Shown: positions 1 through 6,176 of the stretch, in pieces
How positions within the stretch are numbered: position 1 is the stretch's first letter
How the letters are laid out: every line of letters begins with the position of its first letter
Origin: Methanobrevibacter sp.
Lineage (GTDB): Archaea; Methanobacteriota; Methanobacteria; Methanobacteriales; Methanobacteriaceae
Length of the DNA: 8,122 nt
NCBI GenBank assembly: GCA_021442885.1
Contig: JABUVA010000017.1
Span: forward strand, 35,162 to 43,283
Direction of reading: 5' to 3'
Position numbers and translations under genes: made by a program
Notes under the pieces: model-generated
The model's input: only the letters and a program-made list of their open reading frames with translations
Databases searched by the model: none
Told to the model about the DNA's origin: nothing

Positions 1-1221
1 ATGAAAAAAATACCTGGAATTGTACTTCTTTTACCTGCAGGTATGTTTTTTGGAGCATATCTTGGATTGATAAATCCTACAAGCCTTTTTGGTGAATCAT
101 TTTATACATTGGTTACATTAGGAGTAGGTTTCCTTTTATTTTCAGGTGGTTTGAATCTAGATTTTAGTAGATTGAAAAAAGATGAAGAGATTACAATACT
201 AAAGCTCATAGTTATAAACACAGTTATAGCCCTTGTAGGTGGAACAGTGGTTATTGCATACTTATTTGGACTTAGATGGATTGATGCAGCTTTAATAGCT
301 TCTTTACTTATTGTTTCTGGACCGACCGTTATTGGTCCAATATTAGACTTTGCAAAGCCTAATGAAAAGGTTAAACATATTGCAAATTGGGAGGCTATAA
401 TAACTGATCCATTAGGAGCTATACTTGCGACTATAATATTATATGTATTACTTATTCTCCATAATCCTCATAGTGTTTTACATTCTACAACATCCCCATT
501 TAACTCTGTACTACACCTAGTTCTTCAAAATACTGTGTTGAAATTTGTAACATTTGATGATATATTATTAAATGACTTGTTTATTACTGCAACTCTTGGA
601 GTTGTTTTAGGATGTTTACTTGGACTTTTACAGTCAACAATTTATATTAGACTAAAAAATTCAGGCCATATTCAAGACAAATACCAACTTCTTGTTATTT
701 GGATGATGGTATTTGGAGGAATATTAATTGCAGAAATATTTTTCCCAGAAGCAGGATTATTTACTGCTCTAGTAATTGGTATTGTAATAGCTAATAAACA
801 AAAGAAAAATGCAACAATGACAAGAAAATTAAATGAATTTGCAGAACCTATAATAATAGGAATATTATTTATTGTACTCTCGTCAATGGTGAATATTGAT
901 TCTTTAATTCAATATTTAATTCCAAGTTTAATACTAGTAGCTATATACATTGTTATACTAAGACCATTAACAGTATTTCTTGCAACAAGAAGAAGAGATA
1001 TTGAATTAAATGGAAAAATATTTTTAAGTTTCTTACATCCAAGAGGAATAGTAGCTGCTGCTTCAGCTTCATTATTTGCACTAAAATTAGATTTAGGAGG
1101 ATTACACATACCCCAATTAGTCCCAGTAGTATTTATAGTAATTTTAGCTACTGTTATAATTTATGGACTTTTCAGTCCAGTTCTTGCAAGAAAAATTGGA
1201 GTAAGTGTTGATGAATCTTAA
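1..1221 (+). CDS. CPA1/NhaP-type cation:proton antiporter, probably 5'-truncated by the window
   Basis: This is a polytopic membrane protein of 406 residues with about 12 hydrophobic segments (near 5-24, 34-50, 65-90, 94-115, 128-154, 193-211, 228-246, 249-264, 282-297, 301-322, 341-362 and 371-396). Family marks are GPTVIGPIL (107-115) before the core helix, the acidic pair site E131...T135-D136 in WEAIITDPLGA, and HPRGIVAAA (346-354) with the conserved Arg348. It should exchange Na+ or K+ for H+ across the cytoplasmic membrane. The usual Asn-Asp pair of NhaP is Thr-Asp here. The protein stops about ten residues after the last helix, so it has no TrkA/RCK regulatory tail. The ATG is the first base of the window, so no ribosome site can be seen. 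The protein begins at what is normally the second half of the N-terminal hairpin (KIPGIVLLLPAG), so I infer that one helix lies upstream and that this Met may be internal. The family is clear; ion specificity cannot be read from the sequence. Confidence 0.88.
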   Translation: MKKIPGIVLLLPAGMFFGAYLGLINPTSLFGESFYTLVTLGVGFLLFSGGLNLDFSRLKKDEEITILKLIVINTVIALVGGTVVIAYLFGLRWIDAALIASLLIVSGPTVIGPILDFAKPNEKVKHIANWEAIITDPLGAILATIILYVLLILHNPHSVLHSTTSPFNSVLHLVLQNTVLKFVTFDDILLNDLFITATLGVVLGCLLGLLQSTIYIRLKNSGHIQDKYQLLVIWMMVFGGILIAEIFFPEAGLFTALVIGIVIANKQKKNATMTRKLNEFAEPIIIGILFIVLSSMVNIDSLIQYLIPSLILVAIYIVILRPLTVFLATRRRDIELNGKIFLSFLHPRGIVAAASASLFALKLDLGGLHIPQLVPVVFIVILATVIIYGLFSPVLARKIGVSVDES

Positions 1222-1230
1222 ATAAATATA

Positions 1231-1260
1231 TTTTTAATTATAAAAACTAATATACATATA
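1231..1260 (+). promoter_or_regulatory. A+T-rich gap with possible antiporter terminator and phosphohexomutase promoter
   Basis: The 63 bases between the antiporter stop and the next start are nearly all A and T. A T5 run at 1231-1235 could end the antiporter transcript by the archaeal oligo-U mechanism. TATA-like stretches occur at 1223-1230, 1236-1245 (AATTATAAAA) and 1251-1260 (TATACATATA). The last lies too close to the start codon to leave room for a transcribed ribosome site, so one of the first two is likelier. In such A+T-rich DNA these matches are weak evidence, and the two genes could also be co-transcribed. Confidence 0.3.
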
Positions 1261-1270
1261 TAATAAAACA

Positions 1271-1278
1271 AGTGAGGA
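1271..1278 (+). promoter_or_regulatory. Shine-Dalgarno site of the phosphohexomutase gene
   Basis: AGTGAGGA sits seven bases ahead of the ATG at 1285. Its GAGG core pairs with the pyrimidine-rich 3' end of archaeal 16S rRNA. It fixes the start of the downstream gene, whose N-terminus also matches the family start. Confidence 0.7.
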
Positions 1279-1284
1279 ATTTAA

Positions 1285-2649
1285 ATGTCAGTGAAAAAAA
1301 GATTATTTGGAACATTTGGTGTTAGAAGAACTGCAAATGATGTTCTCACTCCTGAATTTGCATCAAGACTAGCAGCATGTTATGGAAGTGTAATTAAGGG
1401 AAAAATAGCTGTTGGTGGAGATACAAGAACAACTAGTAGGATGTTAATAGATGCTGTTAAATCAGGTTTACTTTCTGCAGGTTGTGATGTTGTAGATTTA
1501 GGAATATTACCAACACCTGCAGTCCAATATGCTGTTAGAAACTATTATGATGGAGGAGTTATGATTACTGCTTCACACAATCCTCCAAAATACAATGGTA
1601 TTAAATTTTTAGACGAATTTGGTATTGGAATTCCTGATGAGATTGATGTTAAAATTGAGGAAATATATTTTGATGGTGAACCAAATAGAGCATCATGGGA
1701 TTCTATGGGAGAATCTTATACAAATGACAATATAATTCAAGAATACATTGACACAGTTGTAGAAACAGTAGATGCTAATGCAATACGTGAAGCTAAATTA
1801 AAAGTAGTCTTAGATTGTGGATCTGGAGCAGGTTGTTTTACAGCACCATATCTTTTAAGAGCACTTGGATGTGAGTTAATTACTCTTAATTGTCAGGCTG
1901 ATGGATTTTTCCCAGGTCGTGACCCAGAACCAATAGAAGAAAACCTTACAGAACTAATTAGTGTTGTAAAAAAGTTAAATGCTGACATTGGACTTGCCCA
2001 TGATGGTGATGCTGATAGAACCATCTGTATTGATGATGAAGGAAACTTTGTTTTAGGAGATAAAACTTTTTCACTTGTAGAAGAACATATGCTTAAAGAA
2101 AATAACGGCGGAATTGTTGTTACAACTGTTGCAACATCCCAAGCAATCTATGACATTGCAGAGAAATATAATGGTGAAGTAATAGCTACTGCAGTTGGAG
2201 ACTTACTTGTTGCACGTAAATTAAAAGATGAAAATGGATTGTTTGGTGGAGAAGAAAACGGAGGTTTAATTTTCCCAGGATTTGTTTATGGAAGAGATGC
2301 TGCAATGACTGTTGCTAAAATCTTAGAAATAATAGCTAAAGAGAAAAAACCATTATCCAAGCTTGTAGCAGAATTACCTAATTATTACTCTAAAAAAATG
2401 AAAGTAGAATGTTCAGATGAACTAAAAGAACAAGTTATGGAAAATGTTGCAAAAGAAGTAAGTGAAACTACTGATTTTGAAATAGATACTACTGATGGGG
2501 TTAAAATATTAAAAGAAGATGGTTGGATTATTATAAGGCCATCAGGTACAGAGCCTATATTTAGATGTTTTGCTGAATCAGATAGTCAGGAAAAAGCAGA
2601 TGAAATGGCAAAATGGGGAATTGAATTAGTTAAAAAATACACCAACTGA
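1285..2649 (+). CDS. Phosphomannomutase/phosphoglucosamine mutase family protein (alpha-D-phosphohexomutase)
   Basis: A complete 454-residue, four-domain phosphohexomutase, the normal length for the family. It moves phosphate between C6 and C1 of a hexose via a phosphoserine in the cytoplasm. Visible motifs are FGTFGVRR (8-15), the catalytic loop TASHNP (95-100) with Ser97 as the phosphoserine, the Mg-binding DGDADR (240-245), the sugar-binding loop GEENGG (322-327) and the phosphate-binding RPSGTEP (418-424). All four active-site loops are intact, so the enzyme should be active. The sugar loop GEENGG differs from the GEPSGT of the second mutase in this window, which is the one paired with glmU. 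I therefore favour a phosphomannomutase/phosphoglucomutase role (manB-like) here, although automatic annotation may call it glmM. One oddity is Arg15, where most relatives have Gly (GVRG). The start is supported by a good ribosome site. The reading as a family member is secure; the substrate is not. Confidence 0.93.
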   Translation: MSVKKRLFGTFGVRRTANDVLTPEFASRLAACYGSVIKGKIAVGGDTRTTSRMLIDAVKSGLLSAGCDVVDLGILPTPAVQYAVRNYYDGGVMITASHNPPKYNGIKFLDEFGIGIPDEIDVKIEEIYFDGEPNRASWDSMGESYTNDNIIQEYIDTVVETVDANAIREAKLKVVLDCGSGAGCFTAPYLLRALGCELITLNCQADGFFPGRDPEPIEENLTELISVVKKLNADIGLAHDGDADRTICIDDEGNFVLGDKTFSLVEEHMLKENNGGIVVTTVATSQAIYDIAEKYNGEVIATAVGDLLVARKLKDENGLFGGEENGGLIFPGFVYGRDAAMTVAKILEIIAKEKKPLSKLVAELPNYYSKKMKVECSDELKEQVMENVAKEVSETTDFEIDTTDGVKILKEDGWIIIRPSGTEPIFRCFAESDSQEKADEMAKWGIELVKKYTN

Positions 2650-2655
2650 TAATAT

Positions 2656-2681
2656 TAGGTTTAAATAGCTATTTAAGCCTA
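2656..2681. terminator. 26-base imperfect palindrome between convergent genes, possible bidirectional terminator
   Basis: TAGGTTTAAATAG plus one flanking T is mirrored around 2668/2669 by CTATTTAAGCCTA. There are thirteen pairs with a single T:G exception at 2660/2677, which can pair as U-G in + strand RNA. It starts seven bases after the TGA of the + strand mutase and lies 32 bases beyond the stop of the - strand ASCH-TPR gene. A T5 run follows at 2692-2696 on the + strand. Archaea end transcripts mainly at U-runs, so the hairpin may serve 3'-end stability as much as termination. Confidence 0.45.
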
Positions 2682-2713
2682 TATCCTTATATTTTTAAGT
2701 ATATCTAAACTTT

Positions 2714-3850
2714 TTAGAAATTATCAAGACACTCTTCTTTTAAGAAAAATGCATCTTCATTATCTGGATTTTTAAGTAGAACTTTATCAAAACTAGCTAC
2801 TGCTTCTTCAAATTTATGAAGTTCCATTAAAACTACGCCTTTATTTAATAAAAAGTCAATGTTATCTTTTTCAATATCAATTGCAGCATTGTAACATTCT
2901 AATGCCTTATCCATTTGGCCCAAATCGATATAAGCATTTCCCATCCTATTAAGTGCATTAGCATCCATTTCAGAATCATCTAAAGATAGTTTTACAGCAC
3001 GGTTATATGAATCAATAGCTTCATTAGGCATCCCCATATCAGTTAAAAGATTGCCTCGTGCATTCCATACTTCTGGATTTTCACTATCTATCATAATAAG
3101 TTTATCATAAACTTCTAAAGCAGCATCATATTTTCTTAAAACCTCTAGTATAAAACCTCTCCAATATAAAACAATTGGACTATTAGGATTTGCTTTAATT
3201 GCATCATCACTTGCTTCAAGAGCACCATCAACATCACCGGAATTTAGAAGTGCAATTGCTTTATTGTTTATGATATATTCATTATCATGTTCAATAACTA
3301 ATGCCTTATCATAACATTTAATGGCATCTTGAAATTTACCAAGTCTTGAAAGATTATCTCCTTGTTTATTTAATAAATAAACATCATCAGGATCAATTTT
3401 TAAAGCTGCATTATAACATAATGTGGATTTATCATATTTTCCACTGTCAAAAAGAATGTCTGCTCTTTGTGTAATCATGGCTTTTTCATCAATTTTATCT
3501 CCTTTCCAATCATCCACATCAAGTTTTTTAAAGTAAATTATTTGAAAATCATCATTATCTTTAATTTTATCAACATATTTCTTTTTAAAGTCTTTAACCA
3601 TTTCATTGGCGTTTTCATATCCTTCTTTTTTAGCTAGTTCATCATTATTTTTAAGGTCTTTATATTTGATTTGATCAACATCTTCAACAATAGCTTCAAA
3701 TATTTTCTTTTTTTCTTTAGAAACTAAATTCCAATAACAGTATAACCTATCCCCTCTTTTCAATGGTGTCTTCCATAGTTTACGAATAGTTATTGTTTTT
3801 TTACCTGTAATAATATCTATATCCTGACTTGAAAATGATAGAATAGGCAT
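2714..3850 (-). CDS. ASCH domain - TPR repeat fusion protein
   Basis: A 378-residue soluble protein with two parts. Residues 1-110 read as an ASCH domain (beta-barrel fold related to PUA, nucleic-acid-associated). The marks are the signature GKKTITIR (16-23), KRGDRLYCYW (31-40), a charged helix containing KKEGYENANEM (74-84) and the closing strand FQIIYFKKL (102-110). Residues 122-364 hold about seven tetratricopeptide repeats of roughly 34 residues (starting near 122, 156, 190, 224, 259, 295 and 330). They show typical pairs such as GKFQDAIKCYDKAL (171-184) and GQMDKALECYNAAI (311-324). There is no signal peptide or membrane helix. TPRs bind partner proteins, and the ASCH part may bind or act on RNA or a modified nucleoside. 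Compared with the E. coli ac4C amidohydrolase YqfB as I recall it, Lys18, Thr21 and Glu76 fall on its Lys21, Thr24 and Glu74. It is the last gene of the - strand run, 15 bases after nrdG. Exact function unknown. Confidence 0.85.
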   Translation of the reverse strand: MPILSFSSQDIDIITGKKTITIRKLWKTPLKRGDRLYCYWNLVSKEKKKIFEAIVEDVDQIKYKDLKNNDELAKKEGYENANEMVKDFKKKYVDKIKDNDDFQIIYFKKLDVDDWKGDKIDEKAMITQRADILFDSGKYDKSTLCYNAALKIDPDDVYLLNKQGDNLSRLGKFQDAIKCYDKALVIEHDNEYIINNKAIALLNSGDVDGALEASDDAIKANPNSPIVLYWRGFILEVLRKYDAALEVYDKLIMIDSENPEVWNARGNLLTDMGMPNEAIDSYNRAVKLSLDDSEMDANALNRMGNAYIDLGQMDKALECYNAAIDIEKDNIDFLLNKGVVLMELHKFEEAVASFDKVLLKNPDNEDAFFLKEECLDNF

Positions 3851-3856
3851 TTGGAA

Positions 3857-3862
3857 ATCTCC
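3857..3862 (-). promoter_or_regulatory. Shine-Dalgarno site of the ASCH-TPR gene
   Basis: On the - strand GGAGAT lies six bases before the ATG at 3850, inside the 15-base gap after the nrdG stop. It supports this start and hence the full-length ASCH domain at the N-terminus, and it fits translation from a shared transcript. Confidence 0.65.
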
Positions 3863-3865
3863 ATA

Positions 3866-4573
3866 TTAATTTATTGTTTGTGCACCGAATTCTGATGTTT
3901 TTACTTTTATTTGACCATCAAAATATTCTTTTAATGATTCTGCTAACTCTACTAGTTCTACTGCATTTGGATTATCTACTTTTTCTAATGCAGGATCTAG
4001 GACATTTTGATTTCTAAATTGTTGAATCGTATAAATATCTGAAGTTACTGTACTAGCTATCTTTTTAACATCCTCATATGTTACTAATGTAGGAACAACT
4101 GTAGTTCTTGTTTCGAGGGCAACACCATATTTGTTTATTAATTCCATTGATTTTTTAACTTCCATCCCAATGTCTTCACCGACAATATGGCGATAATCCT
4201 CAAAAGGAGCTTTTACATCTAAGGATATGAAATCTAATAAATCCTCTTTTAAAATACTTTCTAATTCCTCAGGATATACTCCACTTGTGTCCATTTTTGT
4301 TTTAAGGCCTACTTTTTTAACATATCTTAATATATCTTTAACATCTTCACATTGGAGTAAAGGCTCTCCTCCTGAAATTACAATTGCATCTAGAAAGTCT
4401 TTATTGGAATCTATTTCTTCTTGGACTTCTGATAGTGTAACTTCTGTTTGATCAGATATTAGTTCTACATTGTGGCAAAATCTACAACATAATGGACAGC
4501 CTGACATAAATATCACTAAAGAGATGTTTCCATGAAATTCAAGGGAAGATACTACCGTTCCACCAACATACAT
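3866..4573 (-). CDS. nrdG: Anaerobic ribonucleoside-triphosphate reductase activating protein (NrdG2-type radical SAM)
   Basis: A 235-residue radical SAM protein. The [4Fe-4S] cluster motif CxxxCxxC is C26, C30, C33 in GCPLCCRFCHN (25-35). It is followed by the SAM-binding glycine motif SGGEPLLQ (67-74), then KMDTSGVYPE (93-102), DVKAP (119-123), ETRTTVVPT (154-162) and a C-terminal FGAQ (229-232). The opening GTVVSSLEFHGN (5-16) is typical of the longer archaeal/clostridial NrdG2 group rather than E. coli NrdG. The predicted role is to place the glycyl radical on class III ribonucleotide reductase (NrdD) with SAM and an electron donor, in the cytoplasm under anoxia. No nrdD is in this window, so the target must be encoded elsewhere or be another glycyl-radical enzyme. 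The ATG is two bases after the hisC stop, which implies translational coupling. A fourth cysteine, C29, lies inside the cluster loop. QueE-type enzymes were considered but the motif context fits NrdG better. Confidence 0.85.
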   Translation of the reverse strand: MYVGGTVVSSLEFHGNISLVIFMSGCPLCCRFCHNVELISDQTEVTLSEVQEEIDSNKDFLDAIVISGGEPLLQCEDVKDILRYVKKVGLKTKMDTSGVYPEELESILKEDLLDFISLDVKAPFEDYRHIVGEDIGMEVKKSMELINKYGVALETRTTVVPTLVTYEDVKKIASTVTSDIYTIQQFRNQNVLDPALEKVDNPNAVELVELAESLKEYFDGQIKVKTSEFGAQTIN

Positions 4574-4575
4574 AT

Positions 4576-5676
4576 TTAATCCAAGACCTTTTTCATTATT
4601 TCAATAAATTTCTCATTTTCTTCTTGAGTACAAATACTAATTCTAATCCAGTAATCATCTAAACCTTTAAATGATGTACAATCACGAACAATGATACCTT
4701 CAGCCATTAATTTACGTGCTAATTCTGTGGCAGTCATACCGGTATCTTCTACATTGAATAAAATGAAATTTGATTTTGAGGGAAATACTTTTAAAGAGTC
4801 TATTTTATTTAATTCTTGATATAGGTATTCTCTGCTTTTAATTCCATCTTCAATAGATTTTTTAATATACTCCTTATCTTTTAAAGTATTTAATGCTGCA
4901 ACATATGATAATCTTGTTAATGAGAATACTGGTTTAATTCTAAAGATATATTCTATGATTTCAGGGGAGGATAATCCAAATCCTATCCTCATTCCAGCTA
5001 ATCCCATCACTTTTGACATTGTTCTTATAATGAAGATGTTTGGATATTTGTTTATTAAATCTTTATTTGTTACTTCTGAAAATTCAAAGTATGCCTCATC
5101 AACTACAACTAAAATATCTTCATTTATCTCTGCAATTCTTGAAATGTCTTCTTCAGAAATTAATGTTCCAGTTGGATTATTTGGAGTGCATAAAAAAATT
5201 ATTTTTGTTTTATCTGTTATTGAATCTATTACTGAATCAACATCTAGTTGATTTTTATCTAAATCCCATCGAGCATATATAGGTACTGCACCATATTGAA
5301 GCAAAAGATATTCATAGTACATGTAAGATGGAATTGGGACAATGAATTCATCACCTTCATCAATGAAAGTCTTGGCTAATACATCGATTATTTCATCTGC
5401 TCCATCGCCACCGACAATCACTTGGTTGTCATTAACACCAGAGTACAATGCATACTCATGAATAATCTCCCTTAAATCTGATTCAGGATATCTATTAATA
5501 ACATTAATTTCATCTTCAATAGCTGCAAGAGCCTTTGGAGAAGGACCCCATGGATTTTCATTAGAACCTAACTTAATAATATCCTCTTTATTAATACCAA
5601 ATTCAGCAGCTATTTCATCTTGAGATTTACCTGGAACATAAGAGTCCATTTCACTAACAATTTGTCTTGGTTTCAT
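4576..5676 (-). CDS. hisC: Histidinol-phosphate aminotransferase
   Basis: A 366-residue fold-type I PLP aminotransferase of normal HisC length. It converts imidazole-acetol phosphate and glutamate to histidinol phosphate and 2-oxoglutarate in histidine biosynthesis. Visible family marks are [12 protein letters not shown] (36-47) for substrate and cofactor contact, YP (63-64) followed by the GGDGADEII block (89-97), CTPNNPTG (163-170) and VVDEAYFEF (191-199) with Asp193 and Tyr196 contacting PLP. The Schiff-base Lys222 lies in [16 protein letters not shown] (219-234), and Arg345 in WIRIS (343-347) binds the substrate carboxylate or phosphate side. Nothing is missing. The gene starts three bases after the stop of the gamma-carbonic-anhydrase-like gene, and a GAAGAT sequence overlapping that gene's end can act as ribosome site. 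No other his gene is nearby, a common dispersal in methanogens. A broader aromatic aminotransferase activity is possible but unproven. Confidence 0.93.
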   Translation of the reverse strand: MKPRQIVSEMDSYVPGKSQDEIAAEFGINKEDIIKLGSNENPWGPSPKALAAIEDEINVINRYPESDLREIIHEYALYSGVNDNQVIVGGDGADEIIDVLAKTFIDEGDEFIVPIPSYMYYEYLLLQYGAVPIYARWDLDKNQLDVDSVIDSITDKTKIIFLCTPNNPTGTLISEEDISRIAEINEDILVVVDEAYFEFSEVTNKDLINKYPNIFIIRTMSKVMGLAGMRIGFGLSSPEIIEYIFRIKPVFSLTRLSYVAALNTLKDKEYIKKSIEDGIKSREYLYQELNKIDSLKVFPSKSNFILFNVEDTGMTATELARKLMAEGIIVRDCTSFKGLDDYWIRISICTQEENEKFIEIMKKVLD

Positions 5677-5679
5677 AGT

Positions 5680-6162
5680 TTAATCTTCTTTATAGTTTTT
5701 AGAAATTTTACAATATTTATCAGCATTTTCTTGTATATGAGCTATTTGTTCAGGAGTTAACTCTTTAACAGCTCTTGCAGGAACTCCTAAAATTAAACTT
5801 CCCTCAGGAAATTCTTTACCTTCACTTACAACAGCACCTGCACCTACAATAGAGTTTTTATTAATATGTGCACCATTTAAAACAGTAGCATTCATTCCAA
5901 TTAAAACATTATCCTCTAATAAAGCACCATGAACAACAGCACCATGACCTATTGAAACATTATCCTTAATTACAGTAGGAAAATCATCAGAACAATGAAT
6001 AACACAATTATCCTGAACATTAGAATTATCACCAATTTTAATTGGAGCAACATCTCCACGAATTACAGCACCATGCCAAACAGATGCATTTTCACCTAGC
6101 TCAACATCACCTAATACTTGAGCTCCAGGACATATTATAACAGAGTCTTTTTTATTTATCAT
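5680..6162 (-). CDS. Gamma-carbonic anhydrase-like hexapeptide-repeat protein
   Basis: A 160-residue left-handed beta-helix protein of the gamma-carbonic anhydrase/YrdA/PaaY group, built from hexapeptide turns across residues 10-125 and a C-terminal helix (136-152) after the typical GVPARAVKELT (126-136). All three expected zinc ligands can be placed: His56 in VIHC, His73 in IGHG and His78 in VVHG, with the H-x4-H spacing of Cam. The supporting residues Arg35, Asp37, Gln50 and Asp51 are also in place. It probably forms a trimer with metals at subunit interfaces in the cytoplasm. It lacks the extended acidic loop that carries the proton-shuttle glutamate of Methanosarcina Cam, so it resembles CamH or YrdA-like members, many of which show weak or no measured CO2 hydration. 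An acyltransferase-like role cannot be excluded. It lies 12 bases after glmU and 3 bases before hisC. Its ribosome site AAGGAT overlaps the glmU stop codon. Family certain, activity uncertain. Confidence 0.88.
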   Translation of the reverse strand: MINKKDSVIICPGAQVLGDVELGENASVWHGAVIRGDVAPIKIGDNSNVQDNCVIHCSDDFPTVIKDNVSIGHGAVVHGALLEDNVLIGMNATVLNGAHINKNSIVGAGAVVSEGKEFPEGSLILGVPARAVKELTPEQIAHIQENADKYCKISKNYKED

Positions 6163-6170
6163 AATAAAAC

Positions 6171-6176
6171 ATCCTT
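6171..6176 (-). promoter_or_regulatory. Shine-Dalgarno site overlapping the glmU stop codon
   Basis: On the - strand AAGGAT uses the last two bases of the glmU TAA and ends eight bases before the ATG at 6162. The overlap indicates that glmU and the hexapeptide gene are translated from one mRNA and are probably coupled. Confidence 0.6.

Noticed and set aside
909..1109. 66-codon open frame on the - strand inside the antiporter
   Set aside because: It lies antisense to a strongly conserved membrane protein, has no recognisable domain, and its composition is what the complement of that gene would give.
2759..3487. Roughly 102-base periodicity, considered as a tandem DNA repeat
   Set aside because: It reflects the 34-residue TPR period. 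The copies are too diverged at DNA level to be a tandem repeat.
4227..4451. 74-codon + strand open frame inside nrdG
   Set aside because: It overlaps the radical SAM gene fully in antisense, is rich in Ser and Thr as expected from reversed codons, and shows no motif.
3866..4573. QueE-type 7-carboxy-7-deazaguanine synthase as the identity of the radical SAM gene
   Set aside because: The GTVVSSLEFHGN opening, the CHN after the cluster and the ETRTTVVPT segment fit NrdG2. No queuosine or archaeosine genes are adjacent.
4955..5282. Two overlapping + strand open frames (98 and 80 codons) inside hisC
   Set aside because: Both are antisense to the conserved PLP-binding region of hisC. They are mutually overlapping shadows with no domain signal.
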